Source: Ralstonia condita
GTDB taxonomy: Bacteria; Pseudomonadota; Gammaproteobacteria; Burkholderiales; Burkholderiaceae
Assembly: GCF_958405655.1 (NCBI RefSeq)
Contig: NZ_CATYWO010000002.1
Location: 682,001-746,000, forward strand
Reading direction: 5' to 3'
Length of the DNA: 64,000 nucleotides
Part shown: piece by piece, positions 26,080 through 34,134 of the stretch
Layout of the letters: every line of letters begins with the position of its first letter
Numbering within the stretch: position 1 is the first letter of the stretch
Made by a program: the position numbers and the translations under genes
The notes under the pieces: generated by a model
Seen by the model: the letters and a program-made list of their open reading frames with translations, nothing else
Database searches by the model: none
Told to the model about the DNA's origin: nothing

Positions 26080-27408
26080 ATGGGACATCAACGCACCGCA
26101 GTGGCGTGCGCAGTGGCATGTTGGTCACTGCTTCCGGCAACGACATGGGCGCAGGCCCAAACGGGCGACAGCGCGTTCGACGCACGGTTGGCCCGGCTGT
26201 CGCGCATCATCGAGCACCAGCAGAAGGTCATCCAGGCGCTTGAAGAGCGCGTGACCGATCTTGAGCTGGTGCGCGTGCGTGGCAGGGGCGTCGGGGGCGT
26301 CCGCGCGCAGGCTGCGAGCCAACCGGCGCCGTCAGGTACGGCAAAGGGCTCCGTACAGGCTCCTTCGGCAGCGTTGGTTGCGCAGTCGGGCAACGCACCA
26401 CCCGCTTCGGAAAGCACGACCGCCGCTCGGCCCGACCCGAACGAGAAGCCGCGCATCCAGAGCAAGGATCTTGTGTTCCAGTCGGAGCACGCGCCGTTGT
26501 TCGAGCGGCGTTTCACGCTCGACACCGGCATCAGCTACAGCTACTACGATCGGCGCAATCTGGCGCTCTCGGGCTTCCTGGCGCTGGACGCCATCTTCCT
26601 GGGCCAGATCAACCTGGTGCAGACCAAGGCCAACCTGACCACGTTCGACGTCACGGGCCGGTACGGCTTTACCGACCGGCTGAGTGCCGACTTTACGGTG
26701 CCGGCGGTGTACCGCTCCAGCACGTTCTTCAGTGGCGGGGCGGGTGGGGCATCCAGTACGGTGAGCGAGGCGGACAAGACGTCCGCGGGCATCGGCGACG
26801 TCAGCGCGGGCCTCTACTATCAACTGCTCAAGGAGTCTGCCGACTGGCCCGATATTGTCGGCAGCTTCCGGTTGCGGGCGCCGACCGGACGGTCACCCTT
26901 CGGCATCAAGCTGATCCAGGCGGATGCCAACAACAACAACCTCATCATCGATCAGCAACTGCCCACCGGCAATGGTGTGTGGAGCGGCACCCTTGGCCTG
27001 TCGTTCCTGAAGACGTACGACCCGGTGGTCTTGTTCGCCAACGCCAGCTACACCTACTACGTGCCGCGGTCGTTTGCCGATCTCTCGTCGACGGAGGGGG
27101 TTGTGCAGCCCGGCAAGGTCAAGCTGGGCGACACGATCACGCTGGGCGGCGGCCTGGCGCTGGCGCTCAACGATCGCACTGCGCTCACCATGGCGTACAG
27201 CACCGCGTTCTCGGGCAACACGCGCATCACGCCGGATGGCGGCACCGAGCAATCCGTCGTCGGCAGCAAGACCAACGTCGGCACCATGACGTTCGGGATC
27301 AGCCACGTGCTCACCAAGAACCTGTCGATCAGCGCGACGCTGGCGATGGGCCTGACGCCCGATGCCCCGAACTATGTCTTCACGCTTCGCTTCCCGTACA
27401 CGTGGTAG
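26080..27408 (+). CDS. fapF: FapF-like outer-membrane amyloid exporter
   Basis: The 442-aa product has a signal peptide ending TTWAQA, an N-terminal coiled coil (about 30-65, LARLSRIIEHQQKVIQALEE), a Ala/Pro/Ser linker, then a beta-barrel from about 140 (FERRFTLDTGISYSYYDRRN) to the C-terminal YVFTLRFPYTW. Alternating polar and hydrophobic strands and aromatic-ended terminus fit the 12-strand FapF barrel with a periplasmic trimerising coil. It is last in the operon, 125 bp after the previous gene. Confidence 0.82.
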   Translation: MGHQRTAVACAVACWSLLPATTWAQAQTGDSAFDARLARLSRIIEHQQKVIQALEERVTDLELVRVRGRGVGGVRAQAASQPAPSGTAKGSVQAPSAALVAQSGNAPPASESTTAARPDPNEKPRIQSKDLVFQSEHAPLFERRFTLDTGISYSYYDRRNLALSGFLALDAIFLGQINLVQTKANLTTFDVTGRYGFTDRLSADFTVPAVYRSSTFFSGGAGGASSTVSEADKTSAGIGDVSAGLYYQLLKESADWPDIVGSFRLRAPTGRSPFGIKLIQADANNNNLIIDQQLPTGNGVWSGTLGLSFLKTYDPVVLFANASYTYYVPRSFADLSSTEGVVQPGKVKLGDTITLGGGLALALNDRTALTMAYSTAFSGNTRITPDGGTEQSVVGSKTNVGTMTFGISHVLTKNLSISATLAMGLTPDAPNYVFTLRFPYTW

Positions 27409-27548
27409 CGGGTCGCGGCACTCGTCATGGCGGGCTGCTCACGCTGGGTGGCTGGAGACTGGCGGCTAGAGGCTGACGGGCAGGGTGGAGTGGACTCCGC
27501 ACATGCGCCGCGCCGCTTCGCAAGGGGCGACCGGCGCGGCCCGTCATG

Positions 27549-27571
27549 AAAAAACCCGCCACGGGGGCGGG
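27549..27571 (-). terminator. Rho-independent terminator of the ABC binding-protein gene
   Basis: On the minus strand CCCGCC-loop-GGCGGG (27571-27555) is followed by six T (27554-27549). It lies about 50 bp after the stop of the gene at 27619. Confidence 0.85.
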
Positions 27572-27618
27572 TCTGTGCGAATCATGGGCGGGGTCGTGGC
27601 GAGCGTGTGCCGCGCAAC

Positions 27619-28770
27619 TCAGCCCACCAGGTTGCCATTGGCCCCGATCATCGCCACGTCCACGTAGTTGAGCCCGGCGTGGTTGGTGCGGTCGTAATGC
27701 ACGCGCACGCCGCCAAAGTCGCGCGTGCCGAAGCCCTCCAGCGCCTGGATGAACGCCTCACGCGTGGGATTGGCGCCGCAGGCGCGCAGGCCCTCGACGA
27801 TCACCCGGCCGGTGAGGAAGCCTTCGACGGCTTCGTAGGTCTGGTTGGTGCGCACGCCAAACTTGTCGTTGGCCTCCCGAAACGCGCGCACCAGCGGCTG
27901 GGTGCGCGCGTTCGGGCCCGGCATGACCTGCGTGACGGCCACGCCGTGGGCCAGTGTGCCGGCCTTCTCGAAAACCGTCTTGGGCGTGGTGACAGACAGC
28001 ACCCACGGTTGCGGCAGCGGCAGCGGGCTGTACTTGGCCTGAAAGCGCAGCAGCATGTCCGCCACGGACGATGGCGACGTGAAGAGCAGCGTGGTCTGCG
28101 GGTTGGCCGAGGCGATCCTGTCGACCACCATGTCGCTGTCGCCGCCGTTGACGTTGTGCGGGATGAGCGCAACGATCTGTGCGCCGAACTTGTTGGCGGC
28201 CGCCTTGGCCGCATCGGCATTGCCGGCGCCGAAGGCGTTGTCCTGGTACACCACGGCAATGCGCTTGAGCCCGATGGTGGTGGCGTGCTGGACCATCTTC
28301 GTGACTTCGTCGGTATAGCTGGCACGCGTGTGGAAGAGCGGGGCGCTGGCCTTGCGCGCGGCGACGGCGCCCGTCATGGCGCCCACGGCGGGCACGCGGT
28401 ATTGCTCCAGCAGGGGCAGGGCGGCAACGGTGTTGCCCGTGCCCCCCATGCAGACCAGCCCGAACACGCCTTCCTGGATCAGCGTCCTGACGTTGGCCAC
28501 CGTCTTCTCTGGCACGTAGTTGTCTTCCAGCCGCTTGACGACCAGCTTGCGGCCCGCCACGCCGCCCTGCGCGTTGACTTGCTCGAAGCAGGCCAGCATG
28601 CCGTCGGTGTAGTTCTTGTACAGGCTGCCCCATACGCTGTCGAACCCCACCGTCTGCCCAAAGACGATCCTGTCTGCAAACACGCCGGCGTCTGCCGCGC
28701 GCGCCATGGGCGCCAGCATCATGGCGCCACCCAACACAACTGAACTACGAACGAACTGCCTCCTGTCCAT
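27619..28770 (-). CDS. ABC transporter substrate-binding protein (branched-chain amino acid type)
   Basis: The 383-aa product has a Tat-like signal, MDRRQFVRSS, ending MARA-AD. The mature Peripla_BP_6 (LivJ-like) fold shows DRIVFGQTVGFDS, YTDGMLACFEQVNAQGGVAGRKL and VYQDNAFGAGN. No permease or ATPase genes are nearby, so it is an orphan binding protein and could feed an ABC system encoded elsewhere or act as a sensor. ATG 28770 gives the signal peptide at the N-terminus; the frame continues upstream without features. Confidence 0.88.
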   Translation of the reverse strand: MDRRQFVRSSVVLGGAMMLAPMARAADAGVFADRIVFGQTVGFDSVWGSLYKNYTDGMLACFEQVNAQGGVAGRKLVVKRLEDNYVPEKTVANVRTLIQEGVFGLVCMGGTGNTVAALPLLEQYRVPAVGAMTGAVAARKASAPLFHTRASYTDEVTKMVQHATTIGLKRIAVVYQDNAFGAGNADAAKAAANKFGAQIVALIPHNVNGGDSDMVVDRIASANPQTTLLFTSPSSVADMLLRFQAKYSPLPLPQPWVLSVTTPKTVFEKAGTLAHGVAVTQVMPGPNARTQPLVRAFREANDKFGVRTNQTYEAVEGFLTGRVIVEGLRACGANPTREAFIQALEGFGTRDFGGVRVHYDRTNHAGLNYVDVAMIGANGNLVG

Positions 28771-29119
28771 GCCTGTCTCCGCCCCTGTTGTTTTATTGGT
28801 GGTGTGGCAGGAGTGTCCGAAAGCGGTGCGCGCGGGGGAATGGCGGATAACCCTGATGGGGGGTATGGCATTGCGGGTTTGATCTGCCGTGGCGTCGCAC
28901 GGGTATGTGCTCGCCGCGTGCCACCCATGCCAGCGTGCAGAAGGCGGGGCACGGCACTGCCACTGCCGCCGGGCAGGCTGCCGATGGCTGCGCGGCAGCG
29001 TATTTTCTGAGCGGATGGCCACGCGCTTTTCGGTGCAAGGGTGGTCTTGTAGATTGACACCATGCGCAACGTGCGCGGGTGGCCAGCAGAGCAGCCCGCG
29101 GCATCAACGGAGGTCATGC
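28771..29119. other. 349-bp divergent intergenic region
   Basis: The region separates the ABC binding-protein gene (minus) from the aldo/keto reductase gene (plus). I see no ORF with features, no clear palindrome and no RNA motif. Promoters for both genes are expected here. Confidence 0.45.
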
Positions 29120-29953
29120 ATGAACGATGTCACCCTGCCCGATGGCGAGCGCGTGCCGGCGCTTGGGATGGGTACGTGGAATATGGGCGAGGACCCAGCC
29201 GCGCGTGCCGAAGAAATCGCCACGCTGCGTCTGGGCCTCGATCTCGGCCTGCGCCTGATCGACACCGCAGAGATGTACGGCGAGGGCCTGTCGGAATCGC
29301 TCATCGGCGAGGCCATCGCAGGGCGGCGCGACGAGGTGTTCCTCGTCAGCAAGGTCTATCCGCACAACGCCAGCCGGCGCGGCGTGGCAGCCGCCTGCGA
29401 GCGCAGCCTGCGGCGGCTCGGCACCGACCGCATCGACCTGTACCTGCTGCATTGGCGTGGCAGCATCCCGCTGGAAGAGACCGTGCAAGGCCTGCAAGCC
29501 TTGCAACGGGAAGGCAAGATCCGCCACTACGGCGTGAGCAACCTCGACCTGTCTGACATGCGGGCCCTCTGGAGCATCCCGGGCGGCACCCAGGTGGCAA
29601 CCAATCAGTTGCTCTACAACCTGAGCCGCCGTGGAATCGAGTGGGACTTGCTGCCCTGGTTACGCGAGCGTCATGTGCCGGTGATGGCCTACTCGCCGAT
29701 CGAGCAGGCGCGGCTGCTGAGGCACCCGGGGCTGGTGCAGTTTGCGCGCGAGGCCGGCATGACGCCTGCACAGGTTGCGCTCGCGTGGCTGCTGGCGCGC
29801 GACGGGGTCATCGCGATTCCCAAGACTGGCAATCGTCAGCGGTTGCGCGAGAACGTCGGTGCGCTGGCCCATACGCTGACGCCCGGGCAGCTCGCTGCAC
29901 TGGACGTTCTCTTTCCGCCGCCCCGGGGGCCGCGCCCGCTGGAAATGCTGTAG
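29120..29953 (+). CDS. Aldo/keto reductase
   Basis: The 277-aa product has the AKR catalytic tetrad: Asp and Tyr in DTAEMYGEG, Lys in LVSKVYP and His in YLLHWRG. NADPH binding is seen near the C-terminus in AIPKTGNRQRLREN. These match small AKRs of the 2,5-diketo-gluconate reductase/YeaE kind that reduce methylglyoxal and other aldehydes. ATG 29120 follows GGAGGTC. The gene stands alone; a small lipoprotein gene converges on it. Confidence 0.9.
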   Translation: MNDVTLPDGERVPALGMGTWNMGEDPAARAEEIATLRLGLDLGLRLIDTAEMYGEGLSESLIGEAIAGRRDEVFLVSKVYPHNASRRGVAAACERSLRRLGTDRIDLYLLHWRGSIPLEETVQGLQALQREGKIRHYGVSNLDLSDMRALWSIPGGTQVATNQLLYNLSRRGIEWDLLPWLRERHVPVMAYSPIEQARLLRHPGLVQFAREAGMTPAQVALAWLLARDGVIAIPKTGNRQRLRENVGALAHTLTPGQLAALDVLFPPPRGPRPLEML

Positions 29954-30006
29954 ACGGCCGAGGGCGCAGGCCGGATGGCCGGCCATGCGTAGCGCAGCGT
30001 GCCCGT

Positions 30007-30474
30007 TCAGCGCGATTTGGCCAGGTAGCGCTCGTGGTCGACATAGCCCATCAGGTAGACACGGGCTTTCTCACGCGTGTCTTTCGTCACGCGGTCCGCC
30101 GCGTGGCGCGCACCGGCCTTGCCATGCGAGGACACCATCTCCGCGCTGAGGTAATCGCGAAAGGCATCGTGCATGGTCTGCAATTCACCTGTGCATGCGT
30201 CCAGCGCCGCAGCCACGACAGCCTTGGTCTGGCCGTTGCCCGACATGCCGGCGTCGGCTTGGTGCTGCACGCAATCCATGTACTTGGCGCGCAGGGCCAG
30301 CCAGCCGCTGTCGGGGCTGGTAGCGCCCGCCGCCTCGGCGGTCGCCTGTTGCTGCGCCGATGCCGACGGCGGTGATGTCGAAGCGCACGCACCCAGCAGG
30401 GCGAGGGGCGCCAGCAGGGCGAAGGCGAGGGCGACGGACGTGGCGGGGGGCGGGGAGTAGAGGGCGGCTTTCAT
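30007..30474 (-). CDS. Small hypothetical lipoprotein
   Basis: The 155-aa product has a hydrophobic signal ending in the lipobox LLGAC, then an Ala/Gln-rich segment. A helical domain follows with conserved-looking Cys and His residues (YMDCVQHQADAG, ACTGELQTMHDAF, DRVTKDTREKARVYLMGYV). It contains two Cys after the lipidated one, which may form a disulfide. I recognise no family. ATG 30474 gives the only complete signal peptide. Confidence 0.7.
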   Translation of the reverse strand: MKAALYSPPPATSVALAFALLAPLALLGACASTSPPSASAQQQATAEAAGATSPDSGWLALRAKYMDCVQHQADAGMSGNGQTKAVVAAALDACTGELQTMHDAFRDYLSAEMVSSHGKAGARHAADRVTKDTREKARVYLMGYVDHERYLAKSR

Positions 30475-30980
30475 GGCTTGGACTGTACTGCAGCATGTCG
30501 CCGGATGCCGCTGGCCAAGTCGACCGCGCCTCACACCGTTAACAATTGGATACGACTTTGTGTGGGGCCTGCTCGTGTCGTTGCTGCCTCGTGTTGGCCA
30601 CGGGAGGGACCGTGCTCGTGGCGCGTCTCAACGCCGTATTGCTGACGGATGTTTTGTGATGCGTGCCGCCCTCATCGTGTAGTGCGCGTCGTGCCGTCGG
30701 CATGACGCGGCCAGACAACTTTTTCCGACGGCCGAGGTTTCGTTGATCCAGAACAGCGGACCGCAGCGCAGGCCGGAGAACGCCCCACCGCATCGACAGG
30801 CTCGCTGCTAACATCGACACCCGCATCTGGCGAATCGGACGGCGATGGATCAACCCTGGCCAGGCCGGCCGGGTGGCCTCTCCCAATCCATGCCGGGCAA
30901 TGACGCCACGGTGATACGACACAAGGCGTCGCTTGTGGTACCCATGTCCGGGGCGACAGACAAAGAGCATTGCAGCAAGC
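30475..30980. other. 506-bp intergenic region, no gene seen
   Basis: The region lies between the divergent small lipoprotein and HD-GYP genes. Frames present are short, Arg/Pro-rich and unsupported by ribosome binding sites. No repeats or recognisable RNA were found. Confidence 0.45.
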
Positions 30981-31676
30981 ATGACAACACACCACCACCC
31001 GCACCTGTTGTTGGCCAGCCTTACCCTGGCGGGCGGGTTACGGCATCCGTCTGCGCTCGGGCATCTCATCCGGACCGCCTGCATGAGCGCCCGTCTGGCC
31101 GAACGCATGGGCCTGGAGGAGGCCGCGCAGTTTCAGATCTATCTCACAGCCCCCGTGCATGACGTCGGCAAGCTGGGGGTGCCGGATCACGTGCTGCTCA
31201 AACCGGGCGCGCTGAGCGAGGACGAGCAGCGGATCATGCAGCGCCATTCGAGCATCGGGGCCGACATGCTCGGCGGCAGTTCCGACGCGTTGCTGCAGTG
31301 CGCCGCAGACGTGGCGCGCCACCACCACGAGCACTTCGACGGCACGGGCTACCCCGACGGGCTTGCGGGCAACGGCATTCCGCTTGCGGCGCGCATCGTG
31401 GCCGTTGCCGACGCCTTTGACGCGATGACCGAGCCGCGCGTCTACCGCGAGGGCATGACGGAGGACCACGCGCTGGCCGTCCTGGCAGAGCGCAGCGGGA
31501 CATACTTTGATCCGCAGGCGGTTGAGGCCTTCTTGCGCGACGTGCAGGGCGTGCGGCGCACGCTGGCCATGGCCGGCGACTTGATGGCGAAGCACTCCGA
31601 TGTGACGGCCGTGCACAAGTTCTATGGTCCGCGGCAGGCGTCGTGGAAGTTCTTCGATCAGGTGCGTGCGAATTAG
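30981..31676 (+). CDS. Stand-alone HD-GYP domain phosphodiesterase
   Basis: The 231-aa product consists of little more than the HD-GYP domain: LTAPVHDVGKLGVPDHVLLKPG gives the HD metal site, and HHHEHFDGTGYPDGLAG gives the GYP signature, with MQRHSSIGADML between. VADAFDAMTEPRVYREG closes the domain. HD-GYP enzymes hydrolyse c-di-GMP. It lacks the receiver domain usually fused in front, so its input is unclear. The start (ATG 30981, MTTHHHPHL) is uncertain; the frame opens at 30933. It has a possible functional link to the c-di-GMP riboswitch at 52358. Confidence 0.85.
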   Translation: MTTHHHPHLLLASLTLAGGLRHPSALGHLIRTACMSARLAERMGLEEAAQFQIYLTAPVHDVGKLGVPDHVLLKPGALSEDEQRIMQRHSSIGADMLGGSSDALLQCAADVARHHHEHFDGTGYPDGLAGNGIPLAARIVAVADAFDAMTEPRVYREGMTEDHALAVLAERSGTYFDPQAVEAFLRDVQGVRRTLAMAGDLMAKHSDVTAVHKFYGPRQASWKFFDQVRAN

Positions 31677-32125
31677 GTCAAGGGTGGCGGCGGAGCGCCG
31701 CGGTAAAGCGCGAAATCGTGCGCCCGGTCCCGCGCGGTGACGCGCACGGGCGTCGCGTCGTCTTCGAAGAAGGGCTCGGGTGCGACGCCGTGCAGGTCGA
31801 ACCCGGTATCCGCCGGCACGTCGGCCGCCTGCCTGGCAACCTGCTCGCCAAGCCAATCGCTGAGCTGGCGGCAGGCCGCTTCGCGTTTCGGATGATTCCA
31901 GCGGCAATAGGTGCGCACGGCGGTGACGGTAACGTGCAGTGTCAGGGTGCAGCGTGTCGGGTTGCCATGCATGCCGGCAGATGACCATTGCGCCAGGACG
32001 TTGTATCCGCCGCAAGCGCTTGGCGACGCCTGAACCAGCGCGCACGACGGCAATACCGCACTCACGGCTTCTTCCAGCTCCCATAGCGTGGCGCTGACCA
32101 CGTCGTCGGGTTGCAATTCCAACAT
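31673..32125 (-). CDS. DUF3022-like small protein
   Basis: The 150-aa product begins MLELQPDDVVSATLWELEEAV. The pattern of an N-terminal helix, a CxGGYNVLAQW strand and a repeated Leu/Val strand region resembles DUF3022 proteins, which are almost confined to Burkholderiaceae; I am moderately sure. It has no signal peptide or TM helix. The stop overlaps the HD-GYP stop by 4 nt, so the two genes are convergent. Function is unknown. Confidence 0.6.
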   Translation of the reverse strand: MLELQPDDVVSATLWELEEAVSAVLPSCALVQASPSACGGYNVLAQWSSAGMHGNPTRCTLTLHVTVTAVRTYCRWNHPKREAACRQLSDWLGEQVARQAADVPADTGFDLHGVAPEPFFEDDATPVRVTARDRAHDFALYRGAPPPPLT

Positions 32126-32296
32126 GGTTTCCCCGTTTCCTTCCTTGTTTCAGGCCGCATTGCCAGGCCCTGTCTTATGGTTGCGAGCGTACGCTTGTCG
32201 GGTGTGGCCAAGGCTGATGCCGATCAATGTGCGTTGGTGGCTGCGCGAACGTGTCGGAAATATGAAACGCACTAGAGGTAGTGCTCTCCCGCCGAC

Positions 32297-32310
32297 TTGA
32301 GATGTATCAA
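32297..32310. promoter_or_regulatory. FNR/ANR-type binding site upstream of phaC operon
   Basis: TTGAGATGTATCAA matches the FNR consensus TTGAT-N4-ATCAA at 9 of 10 positions. Its centre (32303.5) is about 41.5 bp from the start site predicted from the -10 element at 32333, the class II activator position. Confidence 0.6.
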
Positions 32311-32332
32311 CGTGAGCGCATGGCGGGTGGCA

Positions 32333-32338
32333 TCTAAT
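32333..32338 (+). promoter_or_regulatory. -10 element of the phaC-ackA operon promoter
   Basis: TCTAAT matches TATAAT at 5 of 6 bases. No good -35 lies upstream, as expected if FNR at 32297-32310 replaces it. Predicted start is near 32345, about 41 nt before the phaC ATG. Confidence 0.5.
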
Positions 32339-32385
32339 GGACTGCATAGACAGAACCGCAATCGTTTAACGCCGCCCCCATCACC

Positions 32386-34134
32386 ATGCGCACCGCCCCC
32401 GTGCCGTTTTCTCCTGCCGCCGAGCAGATCGATCCGCCGTTTCACGCTGCGCTTGCGCGCGCGTCGGGTTCGCTTTCGCTTGTGTCGATGCAATTGGCCC
32501 TGATGGACTGGGCGCTTCACCTGGCCGTTTCGCCCGGCAAGCGGCTGGACCTTTTTCGGCTGGCGCTGTCGCAGGCCGAGCAGATCGGCCGCTATGTGCG
32601 CGACTGCATGGCTGCCGGCCCACAGCAGGCGTGCCCGTGTGTGCAGCCGCCCGCGCAGGATCGGCGCTTTACCGCAGAGGAGTGGCGCCTGTGGCCATTC
32701 AATGTGCTGCACCAGGCCTTCCTCCTGACTGAACAATGGTGGGAGGCTGCCACGCGCGGTGTGTGGGGCGTGGCCAAGCACCACGAGGATGTGGTCGCCT
32801 TTGCCGCCCGCCAGTGGCTCGACATGATGTCGCCGGGCAACCAGCTCGCGACCAATCCCGTCGTCCTGCGCCAGACCTTCGAGCAGCGCGGCACCAACCT
32901 TGTGCGTGGCGCACTCAATGCCCTGGACGATCTGGAGCGCGCGATGAGCGGGGCGCCGACGGCGGGGACCGAACGCTTCGAGGTCGGCCACAACGTGGCC
33001 GTGACACCGGGCAAGGTCGTGCTGCGCAACCGGCTGATCGAGCTGATCCAGTACGCGCCAGCCACACCCAAGGTTCAGGCGGAGCCGATCCTGATCGTGC
33101 CGGCGTGGATCATGAAGTACTACATCCTCGATCTGTCTGAGCACAATTCGCTGATCCGCTACCTGGTCGAACAAGGCCACACCGTGTTCTGCATTTCGTG
33201 GAAGAACCCCGGCGAGGCCGACCGGGACCTCGACATGGACGACTACCTCAGGCTCGGCGTGTTCGACGCGCTCGATGCCGTCAATGCCATCGTGCCGGGC
33301 CGGCGGGTACACGCCACGGGCTATTGCCTGGGCGGTACGCTGCTGGCCATCGCCGCCGCGGCGATGGCGCGCGATGACGACGCGCGGTTGGCATCGATGA
33401 CGCTCTTTGCCGCGCAGACCGACTTCTGCGAGCCGGGCGAACTCGGCCTGTTCATCGACGAGGCGCAGGTGAGTCTGCTCGAGGCCCAGATGGGGCAGAC
33501 GGGCTACCTGCGAGCCAGCCAGATGGCCGGCGCCTTTCAGATGCTGCGCTCTTATGACCTGCTGTGGTCACGCATCGTGGGCGAATACCTGATGGGTGAC
33601 CGCGCCCCGCTGAACGACCTGATGGCGTGGAATGCCGACGCCACGCGCATGCCCGCGCGCATGCATGCCCAGTATTTGCGGCACCTGTTCCTGAACGACG
33701 ACCTGAGCGAAGGCCGCTACCCGGTCAACAGCAAGCCGGTGCATCTGAACGACATCGACATCCCCATCTTCGTGGTCGGCACGCTGACTGACCACGTCGC
33801 GCCCTGGCGCTCGGTCTACAAGCTGCATCACCTGACCGAGGCGGAACTGACGTTCGTCCTCACCAGCGGCGGCCATAACGCCGGCATTGTCAGCCCGCCG
33901 GAAAACTCGCATCGGCGTTTCCAGATGCAGACGCGTCACGAAGGCAAGACGTCGATGGGCCAGGATGACTGGCTGGCGTCGGCGCCTGCGCAGGACGGCT
34001 CGTGGTGGCCGGCGTGGCACGCATGGCTGGTGGCGCATGCGGCAACGGCCACGCCGGTCAAGCCGCCGCGCATGGGCCTCCCGGGGCAGCCGCCGCTGGG
34101 CGACGCGCCGGGTACCTACGTGCTGGAGAAGTAA
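32386..34134 (+). CDS. phaC: Polyhydroxyalkanoate synthase (class I PhaC-like)
   Basis: The 582-aa protein has the PhaC N-terminal domain (about 100-225), then the alpha/beta hydrolase core. The lipase-like box GYCLGG gives catalytic Cys314, with Asp469 (TLTDHVAPW) and His497 (TSGGHNAG). WIMKYYILDL and SWKNPGEADRDLDMDDYL are typical PhaC stretches. It polymerises 3-hydroxyacyl-CoA into PHA. It heads an eight-gene operon that also encodes a phasin. No strong Shine-Dalgarno lies before ATG 32386. In this family phaC is normally next to phaA/phaB, which are absent here, so this looks like a second phaC. Confidence 0.9.
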   Translation: MRTAPVPFSPAAEQIDPPFHAALARASGSLSLVSMQLALMDWALHLAVSPGKRLDLFRLALSQAEQIGRYVRDCMAAGPQQACPCVQPPAQDRRFTAEEWRLWPFNVLHQAFLLTEQWWEAATRGVWGVAKHHEDVVAFAARQWLDMMSPGNQLATNPVVLRQTFEQRGTNLVRGALNALDDLERAMSGAPTAGTERFEVGHNVAVTPGKVVLRNRLIELIQYAPATPKVQAEPILIVPAWIMKYYILDLSEHNSLIRYLVEQGHTVFCISWKNPGEADRDLDMDDYLRLGVFDALDAVNAIVPGRRVHATGYCLGGTLLAIAAAAMARDDDARLASMTLFAAQTDFCEPGELGLFIDEAQVSLLEAQMGQTGYLRASQMAGAFQMLRSYDLLWSRIVGEYLMGDRAPLNDLMAWNADATRMPARMHAQYLRHLFLNDDLSEGRYPVNSKPVHLNDIDIPIFVVGTLTDHVAPWRSVYKLHHLTEAELTFVLTSGGHNAGIVSPPENSHRRFQMQTRHEGKTSMGQDDWLASAPAQDGSWWPAWHAWLVAHAATATPVKPPRMGLPGQPPLGDAPGTYVLEK

